Shown here: one piece after another, positions 1-8,936 of the stretch
Position numbering within the stretch: position 1 is the stretch's first letter
Layout: every line of letters starts with the position of its first letter
DNA from: Sulfitobacter sp.
GTDB taxonomy: Bacteria; Pseudomonadota; Alphaproteobacteria; Rhodobacterales; Rhodobacteraceae
DNA: 46,727 bases
Assembly (NCBI GenBank): GCA_029252045.1
Contig: JAQXCD010000064.1
Coordinates: forward strand, 1 to 46,727
Direction of reading: 5' to 3'
Made by a program: the position numbers and the translations under genes
Notes under the pieces: generated by a model
Told to the model about the DNA's origin: nothing
The model's input: only the letters and a program-made list of their open reading frames with translations
Databases searched by the model: none

Positions 1-105
1 ATGGCGCGGGACTTTGAAAGGCAGGTCGCGGAAATCAAAATACGCATCGCTGTGCTGAACCGCTACACTGCTCTTGGCATACCTATCACTGAGCCCATAG
101 GCTAA
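1..105 (+). CDS. IS5-family transposase, C-terminal fragment
   Basis: The frame is open from base 1 to TAA at 103-105 and encodes 34 residues. It contains ARDFERQVAEIKIR followed by LNRYTALGIP, which resembles the conserved C-terminus of IS5-group (DDE) transposases common in Rhodobacteraceae. The ATG at base 1 is unlikely to be the real start, because the catalytic domain must lie upstream of the window. Whether the full element is intact cannot be judged here. Confidence 0.55.
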   Translation: MARDFERQVAEIKIRIAVLNRYTALGIPITEPIG

Positions 106-159
106 ATCCGTCCGGGGTATGGGGAAGAACGCTCTTCAAGCGATTTGTGCAACAAAGCC
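1..159 (+). mobile_element. Right end of an IS5-family (IS903-like) insertion sequence, cut by the window edge
   Basis: The first 105 bases encode the C-terminus of a transposase. Some 54 bases later comes ATTTGTGCAACAAAGCC (143-159), the inverse of the GGCTTTGTTG-type terminus I associate with IS903-like IS5 elements. I therefore place the element's right boundary near 159. The left end and any target duplication lie outside the window. The family assignment is from memory of conserved motifs and was not searched. Confidence 0.55.
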
Positions 160-516
160 GGGTTATATCGTACGACTTGCGAAAAAATTCTCCAGTGCCG
201 ACGTTCGGAATGACCTTACGCCTAATGGTAAGAGCAAAGCAGCAACAGGGGTCAACTATAACTATAGATTATCGCAATTCGTAACAAATTAATGGCGCCC
301 CAAAGACGCTGCAGCAAATAGCATAAGTCTCAGACGTGCCATCACCAAGCTATCTTTGTTGATGCCGTAACCAACAACCGCTACATTCCTCTGGCGTCTG
401 TTTCGAATGTTCGTTTTGTGTCAGCTGCTCTGCAGCGATTTCACAAATCGCCAATGTACGGTTTGGGCCGTTCGCGTCGGTCGAAACGATGGGTGGTTAA
501 GTTTCAATCGCGCTTG
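160..516. other. Intergenic stretch beside the IS end, no gene recognised
   Basis: This 357-bp stretch is richer in A+T than its surroundings. It holds only short unconvincing frames, including one starting at 119 inside the IS end. A small repeat, AACTATAACTATAG, sits near 255-270. I see no RNA gene or conserved protein. It is probably flanking DNA disturbed by the insertion. Confidence 0.4.
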
Positions 517-903
517 CTATTCCTGAATAGCCTCGAGATAGGCCAAGAGAGCTGCCAGCACACGCGGTGTAGGTGTCATGATGCCGTCAAACTCCACTGG
601 GACCAAGTCTTCTGCCATAGCGCCACCAAATTGTGGCATCACGCGCGCAAGGTGTGCCTGCTCAGAGTCACCATAGATATAGCTAAGCGCGCGTGCCTTT
701 GGAAAGGTACCGCCGTTGCGGCGGCTCAGCGTGGTTAGATTTGACGGTGCAGCTTGCAAATCAGCGGCTAGGGGGCCGTTGCCTTGTGCAGTTGCTCCAT
801 GACAAGCAGCACAGTTGCTTGCGAAGAACGCAGCACCATCAACGCGATCGGGCATCGAGGGTTCTTCGGTGCAGGCACCCAGACCAAACGCGATTAAACC
901 CAA
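517..903 (-). CDS. Small c-type cytochrome, probable lipoprotein, 5' end possibly damaged
   Basis: The product is 128 residues with one CxxCH heme motif (NCAACHG) near residues 31-37 and a candidate distal Met in VMPQFGG near residue 89. This fits a class I cytochrome c working in the periplasm. The N-terminus, MGLIAFGLGAC, ends in a lipobox-like LGAC. However, the only start is TTG at 903, giving a signal of about ten residues with no positive charge. An in-frame TAG lies just upstream (907-909). Complete lipoprotein signals are longer, so the gene may have lost its true start by mutation. The nearby IS end is consistent with local decay. Redox partner unknown. Confidence 0.6.
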   Translation of the reverse strand: MGLIAFGLGACTEEPSMPDRVDGAAFFASNCAACHGATAQGNGPLAADLQAAPSNLTTLSRRNGGTFPKARALSYIYGDSEQAHLARVMPQFGGAMAEDLVPVEFDGIMTPTPRVLAALLAYLEAIQE

Positions 904-1253
904 GCTCTAGATTGTCTGTATCGAAGTGTTCACACGGTTCTGCCATTTTTACCAAGTCTATGACAACCCATCCCCCCTGCAATGATCTGTATCAAACACT
1001 TGGGCATGGCGTTGGCGCTTATTTTGTGCGGGTCATTTTTGGAACCAGCAGGACGAACATCGGACAGTATTGATCTGTATAATCGTGGCATGCGGACCAA
1101 GGGGCTAATCTTTATCTGCTTACATCATATGAGTTGCATAAAAGCAACGCGCAACACTTGAGGTGCGGTGCTTCCGCTATGCTTCCGTTAGTTAAAAGGG
1201 CGGTATCCGCGCTTCTTTCGAAATGCATATACCATTGAGCCTAAAGGGTAAAA
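904..1253. other. Intergenic stretch, one weak small frame
   Basis: This 350-bp stretch lies between the cytochrome start and tRNA-Asn. A plus-strand frame at 982-1161 would encode 59 residues starting with a hydrophobic, signal-like segment (MICIKHLGMALALILCGSF). The rest has no recognisable feature and there is no convincing ribosome binding site, so I do not call it a gene. Nothing else stands out. Confidence 0.35.
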
Positions 1254-1328
1254 TGGCTCCGACGGTAGGGATCGAACCTACGACCAATTGATTAACAGTC
1301 AACTGCTCTACCGCTGAGCTACGTCGGA
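1254..1328 (-). tRNA. tRNA-Asn (GTT anticodon)
   Basis: The reverse complement folds as a cloverleaf. The acceptor stem TCCGACG (1328-1322) pairs with CGTCGGA (1264-1258). The anticodon loop CTGTTAA gives GTT, and the T-arm contains GGTTCGATCC. The CCA end is encoded at 1256-1254. The length is 75 nt including CCA. Confidence 0.95.
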
Positions 1329-1398
1329 ACGGTCCGCATCGTATAGCGGCGGGGATTTCGCGCGTCCAGAGGGTTTTGCCCTCTTTTTTGGAAAAAAT

Positions 1399-2319
1399 TC
1401 ACGAGGGGTGTTTAAGGCTAAAAATGGCGGTTTCGTGAAGGGGGCCATCATGGGTGACTTGGTTGCGCCCTTTTAAATCAATGAGATGAGCGAGGACGTT
1501 GCGGATGGCGGCGCCAAGCAGGGCGGGAGGGGTGGTTGTGTAGATGGTTTGGGCCAGCTCGGATGCCGTTGCGGGGGTATTTTCCAGCAGTTCCAGAATC
1601 GAGGCTTCGCGTGACAGGCGGTGAGACACCAGCCAGTTCAGGCGTGCGGCGGGATCATCAACAGGTGCGCCGTGGCCAGGGAAGAACACCCGCCAGTTGC
1701 GCGCTTGCAGGCGCGTGCAGGAGGCCATGAAATCGGTCAGGTCGCCGTCGGGCGGCGACACAAGCGAGGACGCCCAGCCCATCACATGATCGGCGGTAAA
1801 GCAGGCATCGCCCCAGCCAAGGCTGATGTGATTGCCGATGTGGCCGGGGGTGTGGATGACCTCCAGTTGCCAATCCGCATGGGTGATGAGCTCGCCGTCT
1901 TCGAGCAGGATGTCAGGCATAAAATCACTGTCGATGCCTTCGCCGCCGCCTACGGTTCCTGCGGCGGCAAGCTGCTGCATCACGGCCGAGCGGCCTGCAT
2001 CCGCCGCGCCGAAGGCCAGTACGGGTGCGCTGGTGGCGTCTGACAGGGCGCGGGCCAAGGGAGAATGGTCCAGATGGGTATGGGTCACAATAATATGGCT
2101 GATGTGCTGCTCGGGGCCAACGGCATCTAGAATCTTGGTCAAATGGCTATCGCTGATCGGGCCGGGGTCAATGACAGCCAGCGCTGTTTCGCCCAAAAGA
2201 TAGGTGTTTGTGCCACGGTAGGTCATGGGCGAGGGGTTCGGGGCTACAATCCGGCGCAGGCCGGTCTCAAGCGTCTCGGCGTGGCCCACGGGGGGATCGA
2301 AGTCATCAGGGGGCAGCAT
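1399..2319 (-). CDS. Metallo-beta-lactamase-fold hydrolase
   Basis: The product is 306 residues with the metal-binding signature HTHLDH (H80, H82, D84, H85) and the later HTPGH motif near residue 157, both diagnostic of the MBL fold with a dinuclear metal site. The layout, with a winged-helix-like C-terminal tail after the hydrolase domain, resembles the LACTB2/glyoxalase-II-like subgroup. The substrate cannot be read from sequence. It is divergent from the sensor kinase at 2364, with 44 bp between the starts. The ATG at 2319 is preceded by an AAAGG ribosome binding site. Confidence 0.85.
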   Translation of the reverse strand: MLPPDDFDPPVGHAETLETGLRRIVAPNPSPMTYRGTNTYLLGETALAVIDPGPISDSHLTKILDAVGPEQHISHIIVTHTHLDHSPLARALSDATSAPVLAFGAADAGRSAVMQQLAAAGTVGGGEGIDSDFMPDILLEDGELITHADWQLEVIHTPGHIGNHISLGWGDACFTADHVMGWASSLVSPPDGDLTDFMASCTRLQARNWRVFFPGHGAPVDDPAARLNWLVSHRLSREASILELLENTPATASELAQTIYTTTPPALLGAAIRNVLAHLIDLKGRNQVTHDGPLHETAIFSLKHPS

Positions 2320-2363
2320 GGTTTGGCCTTTCGCTTGGGTGGTTGTGGGACTAGGTTTAGCGC

Positions 2364-3683
2364 ATGTCTTTCGAATTGCTTAAACACTATATGCCGCGTG
2401 GCATCTACGGGCGTGCTGCCTTGATCCTGCTGTTGCCGGTGGTGTTTTTGCAGCTGGTGGTCACGGTGATCTTTGCGCAGCGTCATTTTGAGGGGGTGAC
2501 CCACCAGATGTCGGACACTGTTCTGCGCGAGCTGGAGTTGGTGCTGAACGTGACAAATGCGGCCCCCACGGCTCTGGACGGCCAGCGTGAGGTGCAAACA
2601 CAGTTGGGTGTGCTTGAGATTGGAACAAAGCCCGCAGAGGTGGCGGCGGCGCAAAATGCGCGCGCATGGTATGACTATTCGGGCAGCGTGATTATGCTGC
2701 GGTTCGCAGAGCAACTGGACGGTTTTGTTGCCGTTGATCTGGTCACGGGCGGTGAGGTCAAGGTCTTTGCCCAAAGCCGTCACGGGCTGGTCGAGATCGA
2801 CTTTGACAGGCGCCGGATATCAGCGGCCAATCCGCACCAGTTGTTTGTCTACACGATCATTTTCGGGTTTGTGATGACAGCGATTTCCACAGTCTATCTG
2901 CGTAACCAGCTGCGACCGATCAAACGGCTGGCGCGGGCAGCCGAAGCTTTCGGGCGGGGGCGGCACATGCCTTATACACCGTCAGGTGCGGTTGAAATGC
3001 GCGCGGCGGGCAATGCCTTTGTCGATATGCGCAGCCGGATCGAGCGGCACATCGAGCAGCGTACGCTGATGCTGTCGGGCGTCAGTCATGATCTGCGCAC
3101 ACCGCTGACGCGTTTGCGGCTGGGCCTTGCGATGCTGGACGACGAGGATGCCGAGCCGCTGTTGCGCGATGTGGCGGATATGCAGGGGATGTTGGATGAA
3201 TTTCTGGACTTTGCCAAAGGTGCCGCTGAGGGTGAGTCGGTTGATATCGACCCGTTTGCGATGGTGGAGACCATCGTGGCCGAAGCCCGCAGGGCAGGGC
3301 GTGACGTGACCCTGATGGCGCGGGACGGCGTTGGCAGGGGCACCGTCCAGTTGCGTGAAGTGGCGATGCGCCGCGCGGTTGACAACCTGATCTCGAACGG
3401 GGTGCGCTATGGTGCGCGTGCAGAAGTGTCCGTGATGCTCAGCGACAAGACCCTGCGCATCCGTGTCGAGGACGACGGCCCGGGTATCCCCGAAGCGCAG
3501 CGCGAACAAGCAATGCGCCCCTTTACCCGTTTGGACCCCTCGCGCAATCAGAACAAGGGCGGCGGTGTCGGTCTCGGGTTGGCGATTGCCGTGGACATCG
3601 CGCGCAGTCACGGCGGCGTTTTGCGGCTGGGTGTTTCCGAGCGGCTGGGCGGATTGCGTGCGGATATCGTTATAGCGCGCTAA
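2364..3683 (+). CDS. EnvZ-like sensor histidine kinase
   Basis: A 439-residue membrane sensor. It has a first transmembrane helix at about 18-38, a periplasmic domain to about 160, a second helix at about 162-182, and then a HAMP linker. The phospho-acceptor box is SHDLRTPLTRLRL with H242. The ATPase domain shows N-box DNLISNGVRYGA, G1 EDDGPGIP and G2 GLGLAIAVDIA. The organisation matches the EnvZ/OmpR kinase class. No response regulator lies beside it: the left neighbour is the divergent hydrolase and the right side is a 360-bp gap. Its partner must therefore be elsewhere, and the signal is unknown. Confidence 0.88.
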   Translation: MSFELLKHYMPRGIYGRAALILLLPVVFLQLVVTVIFAQRHFEGVTHQMSDTVLRELELVLNVTNAAPTALDGQREVQTQLGVLEIGTKPAEVAAAQNARAWYDYSGSVIMLRFAEQLDGFVAVDLVTGGEVKVFAQSRHGLVEIDFDRRRISAANPHQLFVYTIIFGFVMTAISTVYLRNQLRPIKRLARAAEAFGRGRHMPYTPSGAVEMRAAGNAFVDMRSRIERHIEQRTLMLSGVSHDLRTPLTRLRLGLAMLDDEDAEPLLRDVADMQGMLDEFLDFAKGAAEGESVDIDPFAMVETIVAEARRAGRDVTLMARDGVGRGTVQLREVAMRRAVDNLISNGVRYGARAEVSVMLSDKTLRIRVEDDGPGIPEAQREQAMRPFTRLDPSRNQNKGGGVGLGLAIAVDIARSHGGVLRLGVSERLGGLRADIVIAR

Positions 3684-4044
3684 AGTGGCACAGTACGATG
3701 CCGCTTTGCGCATTTGGCACCTGTGATTCTTGAGATATAGGTTGTGAAATGGTCGCATAGGCATTTTGCCCCCTGCCTGCTGGCGTTATTTCTGCCGCGG
3801 CGGGCGCAGGGGTATGACATGCCGATCTGATGGCAGCACCAGAGCGGAACAGAATGCACGCTCTTTAGTTTTTTTTGGGGGGGGGCGTATTGCGCCGGTG
3901 CCCCGCTGCGGCATCGATATAGACCTGCGGCAGGACAAGCCGCTCAATATTGTGTTTGGGTTTGTGTGGCTTTGGTTGGATTGAGTTTATTGGCACAATA
4001 CAGAAGCCGGGGTTGCGTGCATATTTTGATGTGGCGGAAGGAAT
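3684..4044. other. Intergenic stretch with a T8G9 homopolymer
   Basis: This 361-bp stretch lies between the kinase and the tRNA and contains no convincing gene. The striking element is eight T followed by nine G at 3869-3885, an unusually long G tract for this window. No terminator-like hairpin with a T tail was seen after the kinase. Confidence 0.5.
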
Positions 4045-4121
4045 TGGTAGGCCCGGCAGGACTTGAACCCGCAACCAAAGCGTTATGAGCGCTCTGCTCT
4101 AACCAGTTGAGCTACAGGCCC
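4045..4121 (-). tRNA. tRNA with CAT anticodon, probably tRNA-Ile2 (lysidine type)
   Basis: The reverse complement is a 77-nt cloverleaf with an encoded CCA (4047-4045). The acceptor strand GGGCCTG (4121-4115) pairs with CGGGCCT, with two wobble pairs. The anticodon loop CTCATAA gives CAT. C4 and C5 pair with G69 and G68, the acceptor positions reported to favour TilS recognition in E. coli tRNA-Ile2, and the anticodon arm also resembles that tRNA. This makes Ile2 more likely than elongator Met, but the choice is an inference. Confidence 0.88.
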
Positions 4122-4235
4122 GCCGAGGGTGTGGGTATTGCGAAGAGTGTGTTTCGTCAAGGGTTGGCGTTGCGACTTTTCGCTGAATGATTTAGGTCGC
4201 AGGGCAACGGAATTTTCAGCCAGAGGCTTTTGAGA

Positions 4236-5282
4236 ATGAACGATCGACAAAACGGGATCACTTACGCGGACGCGGGCGTGGATATTGATGCAGGTAATGC
4301 GCTGGTCGAGCGGATCAAGCCGGCAGCCAAACGGACGATGCGTCCGGGGGTGATGTCCGGCCTTGGCGGCTTTGGCGCGCTGTTTGATCTGAAGGCTGCA
4401 GGGTACACGGATCCGGTGTTGGTTGCGGCGACCGATGGTGTGGGTACCAAGCTACGAATTGCCATTGATACGGGCAATGTGGACGGTGTGGGCATCGATC
4501 TGGTGGCGATGTGTGTCAACGATCTGGTGTGTCAGGGTGCAGAGCCGTTGTTTTTCCTCGACTACTTTGCAACCGGCAAGCTGGATCTGGATACGGCCAC
4601 GCGCATCATCGAGGGAATCGCCAAGGGCTGCGAGCTGTCTGGCTGTGCTTTGATCGGGGGAGAGACGGCCGAGATGCCGGGCATGTACCCGGAGGGTGAT
4701 TTCGATCTGGCGGGCTTTAGTGTCGGCGCGATGGAGCGCGGTGGTACATTGCCCGAGGGTGTTGTTGCAGGCGACGTTCTGTTGGGGTTGGCCAGTGATG
4801 GTGTGCATTCCAACGGCTATAGCCTTGTGCGCGCGATCGTCGAACATTCCGGCTTGCAGTGGGATGATCCGTGTCCGTGGGATGGCGGTACGTTGGGGGA
4901 AGTTTTGCTGACGCCGACTCGCCTCTATGTGAAATCGGCGCTGGCTGCTGCGCGAGCAGGGATGGTGCATGCGCTGGCCCATATCACGGGCGGTGGTCTG
5001 ACAGAGAACCTTCCGCGTGTCTTGCCGGAAGGTTTGGGGGCTGTAATCAATCTGGACGCTTGGGAGCTTCCGCCGGTGTTTCGCTGGCTGACGGCTCATG
5101 GCGGCATGGATGAGGCCGAGCTGTTGAAGACCTTCAATTCAGGCATTGGCATGATTGTGGTTGTGCCTGCCGATCAGGCAGAGGCCGCGGCAAAGTTGCT
5201 GGGTGAGGCGGGCGAGACCGTGTTCAACATCGGAACGGTTGTTGAGGGCGAGGGTGTCGCCTACGAGGGTAGCCTCGTTTGA
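4236..5282 (+). CDS. purM: Phosphoribosylformylglycinamidine cyclo-ligase (AIR synthetase)
   Basis: PurM converts FGAM to AIR with ATP, the fifth step of purine synthesis, in the cytoplasm. The product is 348 residues, normal for the family. It shows the N-terminal [14 protein letters not shown], the [11 protein letters not shown] motif, the [14 protein letters not shown] segment and the [12 protein letters not shown] loop, all PurM hallmarks. I chose the ATG at 4236; a TTG two codons upstream (4230) is also in frame. Its TGA overlaps the purN start by 4 nt (TTGA), so the pair is translationally coupled. Confidence 0.97.
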   Translation: MNDRQNGITYADAGVDIDAGNALVERIKPAAKRTMRPGVMSGLGGFGALFDLKAAGYTDPVLVAATDGVGTKLRIAIDTGNVDGVGIDLVAMCVNDLVCQGAEPLFFLDYFATGKLDLDTATRIIEGIAKGCELSGCALIGGETAEMPGMYPEGDFDLAGFSVGAMERGGTLPEGVVAGDVLLGLASDGVHSNGYSLVRAIVEHSGLQWDDPCPWDGGTLGEVLLTPTRLYVKSALAAARAGMVHALAHITGGGLTENLPRVLPEGLGAVINLDAWELPPVFRWLTAHGGMDEAELLKTFNSGIGMIVVVPADQAEAAAKLLGEAGETVFNIGTVVEGEGVAYEGSLV

Positions 5283-5881
5283 CGCGGCGGCGTGTGGCTG
5301 TGTTTATCTCGGGTGGCGGCTCCAACATGGTGTCGCTGCTGGATGATATGGCGCGTGAGGGTCATGCGGGTATGCCATGCGTTGTGTTGGCCAACAGCGA
5401 GGATGCAGGTGGGCTGGCCCGCGCAGCCGAGCAGGGTGTGCCGACTGCTGTTGTGGATCACCGCCCGTTTGCGGGTGACCGGACGGCCTTTGAGGCCGCG
5501 ATCTCAGCGGCCTTGCAGCCCTATGCGCCTGATATGATCTGTCTTGCGGGATTTATGCGCAAGCTGACAGGCGGGTTTACCGATCAATGGGCGGGGCGGA
5601 TGTTGAACATCCACCCGTCGCTATTGCCCAAGTACAAAGGGCTGAATACCCATGCGCGTGCGCTTGAGGCGGGCGATAGCCTTCATGGCTGCACTGTTCA
5701 CGAGGTGACAGCGGAGTTGGATGACGGGCCGCTACTGGGGCAGGCGCGGGTGCCGGTGCTGGCGCAGGACACCGCCGAGACACTGGCCGCGCGTGTGTTG
5801 GTGCAAGAACATTTGCTTTACCCTGCTGTCTTGCGCCGCTTTGCGGCGGGTAACCGCGAGATGCTGATTTTACAAAGCTGA
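5279..5881 (+). CDS. purN: Phosphoribosylglycinamide formyltransferase
   Basis: PurN transfers a formyl group from 10-formyl-THF to GAR (third step of purine synthesis). The product is 200 residues with the N-terminal [10 protein letters not shown] phosphate-binding loop and the catalytic [13 protein letters not shown] segment containing the Asn/His pair. The [11 protein letters not shown] stretch supplies the conserved Asp. The start is TTG at 5279 inside the purM stop; no ATG is available near the conserved N-terminus. The rare start and overlap suggest translation depends on ribosomes finishing purM. Confidence 0.95.
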   Translation: MTRRRVAVFISGGGSNMVSLLDDMAREGHAGMPCVVLANSEDAGGLARAAEQGVPTAVVDHRPFAGDRTAFEAAISAALQPYAPDMICLAGFMRKLTGGFTDQWAGRMLNIHPSLLPKYKGLNTHARALEAGDSLHGCTVHEVTAELDDGPLLGQARVPVLAQDTAETLAARVLVQEHLLYPAVLRRFAAGNREMLILQS

Positions 5882-5939
5882 CTGGTCAAAGGCAGCGCAC
5901 TTCTGTACCGCTAGGGCAGCTTCAAGGATTTTTTCGTTT

Positions 5940-7097
5940 ATGCGCACGATCACCACTACCGACGAACTGGCCGCTTATTGCAAAGAGGCTGCGACCCATC
6001 CCTTTGTTACTGTCGATACAGAATTCCTGCGCGAGCGGACGTATTATTCCAAGTTGTGTCTGGTGCAACTGGCGATGCCGGGCACGGATGACAGCGGTGC
6101 TGTTCTGGTGGACCCGCTGGCCGAGGGCCTGTCGCTGGAACCGCTGTATGAGCTGTTCCGCGATACATCGGTAGTAAAGGTGTTCCACGCAGCGCGGCAG
6201 GATCTGGAGATTTTCTACGTCGATGCGCAGGTTTTCCCTGAACCGCTGTTCGATACGCAAGTGGCGGCCATGGTCTGCGGATTTGGCGAGCAGGTGGGAT
6301 ACGAGACGCTGGTGCGCAAGATTGCCAAGGAGGGTGTGGACAAGACTTCACGCTTTACCGATTGGTCGCGCCGCCCGTTGACCGATGCGCAAAAGGTTTA
6401 CGCCTTGGCGGATGTCACGCATTTGCGTCAGGTCTACGAATTTCTGGCAGCCAAGCTGGAAAAGACAGGCCGTCACAAGTGGGTGGAAGAAGAACTGGAA
6501 GTTCTGACCAACCCCGACACTTACATCACCGCACCCCGCGATGCGTGGAAACGTGTCAAGACGCGCACCAATTCGGGGCGTTTTCTGGGGATCGTGCGCG
6601 AGCTTGCTGCCTTCCGTGAAGCCTATGCCCAGGAGCGCAATGTGCCGCGCAGCCGTGTTTACAAAGACGATGCTATGGTTGAGCTGGCATCAAACAAGCC
6701 GAAAAACCATGAAGAACTGGGGCGCGCGCGTTTGCTGTTGCGCGATGCGCGCAAGGGCGAGATTGCAGATGGTATTCTGAAAGCGGTTGCCGCCGGTGTG
6801 GCATGCCCGAATGATGATCTACCCCAGCCGGATCGCAGCCGTGAGAAGCTACAGGTGAACCCCGCGCTGGCGGATCTTCTGCGTGTGCTATTGAAGGCCA
6901 AGACTGAAAGCTCGGGTGTGGCAGCCAAGCTGATTGCGACTGCCGCCGATCTGGATGCAATTGCATCAGGCGAGCGGGATGTGCAGACTTTGCGGGGGTG
7001 GCGGCTGGAGGTGTTCGGGACGGACGCGCTGGCCCTATGTGCGGGCAAGATTGCCCTGACGGCTGTTGGGAACGAGGTTAAGGTCGTGCCGGTTTAG
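5940..7097 (+). CDS. rnd: Ribonuclease D
   Basis: A 3'-to-5' exoribonuclease that trims tRNA and other stable RNA precursors. The product is 385 residues with the DEDD exonuclease domain at about 1-170: VDTEFLRE near residue 23, then the KVFHAARQDLEIF motif, and the YALADVTHLRQVY region carrying the last Asp. Helical HRDC-type domains follow, with the first near 205-285. The length is typical for RNase D. It lies 58 bp after purN and probably belongs to the same transcript, a common order in this bacterial group. Confidence 0.93.
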   Translation: MRTITTTDELAAYCKEAATHPFVTVDTEFLRERTYYSKLCLVQLAMPGTDDSGAVLVDPLAEGLSLEPLYELFRDTSVVKVFHAARQDLEIFYVDAQVFPEPLFDTQVAAMVCGFGEQVGYETLVRKIAKEGVDKTSRFTDWSRRPLTDAQKVYALADVTHLRQVYEFLAAKLEKTGRHKWVEEELEVLTNPDTYITAPRDAWKRVKTRTNSGRFLGIVRELAAFREAYAQERNVPRSRVYKDDAMVELASNKPKNHEELGRARLLLRDARKGEIADGILKAVAAGVACPNDDLPQPDRSREKLQVNPALADLLRVLLKAKTESSGVAAKLIATAADLDAIASGERDVQTLRGWRLEVFGTDALALCAGKIALTAVGNEVKVVPV

Positions 7098-7142
7098 GAC
7101 CGGAGCGGCTTTTAACGCATTCAGACCAAGCCCGATGAGACG

Positions 7143-7667
7143 TTAGCGGCGCGTGACGCGCGCGTTGCGCAACCCCTCAACGCGGATTGTGTTCACGCCC
7201 CGCAGGTTCTGATCCGTAATTTTGCGCGCTGCTGTGACTTCGCGTGTGGCCGGGCCGCCTATAGCTGTGTTTTTGTCCGGCGAGACACCTTCAAGGCGGT
7301 AGGTCAGGACACCTTTGATGGGTGTTTCATCTTCGGTCAGGGGCGTCAGACGGACAGAGTAATTGCCTTGACGCGCTGCCAGACCGGTGGCGCGGATGAT
7401 GGCGCCACCCGAGACCCGCTCGACCGTGAGGTCTGTGATTTCATCAAACGGCTCGCCAGCATACACATCGTCTTCGGCTTTTTGTTTTGCAAATAGTCCG
7501 GTCTTTTGCGGGATCAGGGGATTTAAGGGTTTTTCGTCGGCTGTTGCCACTGCCACGGATGTGCTGCGGCCAAACCAGTTTGCGGGGTTCAGCGCGCTGT
7601 CACGGACAATGCCGCACGCACCCAGCGAGAGGGATGCAATCAGAAGAACAGAGTGGGAAATACGCAT
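7143..7667 (-). CDS. Predicted outer-membrane or periplasmic lipoprotein, function unknown
   Basis: The product is 174 residues. It starts MRISHSVLLIASLSLGAC, a clear lipoprotein signal with the cleavable lipobox LGAC (lipidated Cys 18). The mature part is soluble and carries no motif I recognise. An in-frame ATG eleven codons upstream (7700) exists, but 7667 gives the proper signal peptide and has an AGG-type ribosome binding site. It converges with rnd and is divergent from the sufE-like gene. Proteins of this kind are common in Rhodobacteraceae without assigned function. Confidence 0.75.
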   Translation of the reverse strand: MRISHSVLLIASLSLGACGIVRDSALNPANWFGRSTSVAVATADEKPLNPLIPQKTGLFAKQKAEDDVYAGEPFDEITDLTVERVSGGAIIRATGLAARQGNYSVRLTPLTEDETPIKGVLTYRLEGVSPDKNTAIGGPATREVTAARKITDQNLRGVNTIRVEGLRNARVTRR

Positions 7668-7813
7668 TGGACCTGCCGTGTAATACTGCCATTTTACCAA
7701 GACCTATCCCATCGGTGCGTCCATGGAAAGAGGCGGGTTCGGGAATAGGTGGGCTGGACGTTTGGACATGTAACACCTACCTCAGACGGAGTTACAGATG
7801 ACAGGAGCACAGC

Positions 7814-8224
7814 ATGGCTACGCCGCAGTTTGAAGAATTGGTCGAGGATTTCGAATTTCTGGACGACTGGGAAGATCGTTATCGCCATGTGATTGATCAG
7901 GGCAAGGCAATGGATGCGCTGCCGGAAGCTCTGTGTGTGCCCGCGACCAAGGTGGATGGCTGTGCCAGTCAGGTCTGGTTACACGCGGAGATGAAGGGCG
8001 GGTTGCTGCATTTTGACGGCGCGTCGGATGCGATGATTGTATCGGGGCTGATTGCGGTGCTGCGCACGCTTTATAACGGGCTGAGCCCTGCGGATGTGTT
8101 GGCGGTAGATGCACGCGCGGAAATGGGGCGGCTGGGGCTGAACGAGCACTTGTCTGCGCAACGGTCCAACGGTTTGACGGCGATGATCGAGCGGGTGCGC
8201 GAGACGGCGGCGCGGGAAGTATAG
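7814..8224 (+). CDS. SufE family sulfur acceptor for Fe-S cluster assembly
   Basis: SufE proteins take persulfide sulfur from the cysteine desulfurase SufS and pass it to the SufBCD scaffold. The product is 136 residues, the usual length. The conserved Cys is C50 in KVDGCASQVWL, and the C-terminal LGLNEHLSAQRSNGL segment is typical of the family. The other suf genes are not in the window. The start follows GGAGCACAGC (7804-7813), a good ribosome binding site. Confidence 0.92.
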   Translation: MATPQFEELVEDFEFLDDWEDRYRHVIDQGKAMDALPEALCVPATKVDGCASQVWLHAEMKGGLLHFDGASDAMIVSGLIAVLRTLYNGLSPADVLAVDARAEMGRLGLNEHLSAQRSNGLTAMIERVRETAAREV

Positions 8225-8228
8225 AAAA

Positions 8229-8296
8229 AGAGGGGCGCTGCCCCCTTGGCCCTGAAGGGCCAATTCCCCCGGAGGATTTAAGGCCAAGAAAGATAG
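8229..8296. repeat. Intergenic repeat module, copy 1
   Basis: Two GC hairpins (GGGGCgctGCCCC, then TTGGCCCtgaaGGGCCAA) are followed by CCCCGGAGGATTTA, AGGCCAAGAAAGATAG. The same tail with small changes recurs at 33526-33555, again after a GC hairpin and between two genes. It lies downstream of the sufE gene and of the convergent DUF1638 gene. Similar modules seem frequent between genes in Rhodobacteraceae genomes (recollection, not searched). The hairpins could also end transcription. Confidence 0.6.
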
Positions 8297-8300
8297 AGGG

Positions 8301-8936
8301 CTAGAGGCGTGCCATGGCGGATTTAAGATCACCGTAGCCTGTGTATCGGCGCTCGAACGCGAGGCCAAGGCGGGAGGCGCATTCTTTGGCTTTGGCGGTC
8401 AGTGCCGGATCATCGGTTTGGGCCTGATACACCAGTTTTTCGTAATTGCCGAAGTACATGTCGCGCAATTGGGGGTGGCGGTCGAGGCCCATGGGTTTGA
8501 TGATAAAGGCGTCGAACTGGCGGACCAGAAAATCGGTGAGGTAGAAGGTGGTGATTTCATCTGCGCTGGTTGTGGCGAAGCGGTCATTGCCCTCGAAAAA
8601 ACTGTAGCAGTGGGGGCCTGCGATCATTTCTACGCCAAGCTCGGCGCAGGCTGCCTGGAGTAGGCCGCCGGTGCCGCAATCGGCGTAAGCGATGAAGATG
8701 TTGTCATAGGCGTCGCGGTGTTTGGCCACGGTTTTTTGCACTGCTGCGGTGATCTTGTCGGGGTAGAGGTGATAGTTTGCGGGCAGGCAGGTCAGGTCCA
8801 GATGGGTCCAGCGGTTTGCCTCCTTCAGGTCTATGATCTCCCGCGCGAGAGCGCCGCAGGCGATGATCAGGATTTTGCCACGTGGAGCCTCCAGCGGCAG
8901 GCCGGTTTCGGTGAGTTCTGTATCATTCAGGATCAT
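8301..8936 (-). CDS. DUF1638 protein of the split methionine synthase cluster
   Basis: The product is 211 residues. It begins with a Rossmann-like ILIIACGALAREI and contains FIAYADCGTGGLL and AGPHCYSFFEG, which I recognise as DUF1638. The conserved Cys and His residues hint at metal or corrinoid handling, but no activity is established here. It is the last gene of a minus-strand run with bmt, a corrinoid protein and a 51-residue membrane peptide. Its ATG overlaps the peptide's TGA (ATGA, 8933-8936), indicating translational coupling. Genetic work in Phaeobacter linked genes of this kind to B12-dependent methionine synthesis (from memory). Function inferred from context. Confidence 0.85.
   Translation of the reverse strand: MILNDTELTETGLPLEAPRGKILIIACGALAREIIDLKEANRWTHLDLTCLPANYHLYPDKITAAVQKTVAKHRDAYDNIFIAYADCGTGGLLQAACAELGVEMIAGPHCYSFFEGNDRFATTSADEITTFYLTDFLVRQFDAFIIKPMGLDRHPQLRDMYFGNYEKLVYQAQTDDPALTAKAKECASRLGLAFERRYTGYGDLKSAMARL

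Noticed and set aside
982..1161. 59-codon frame with a signal-like N-terminus
   Set aside because: There is no ribosome binding site, no recognisable mature domain, and it sits in an apparently decayed area. It is kept only as a remark in the gap entry.
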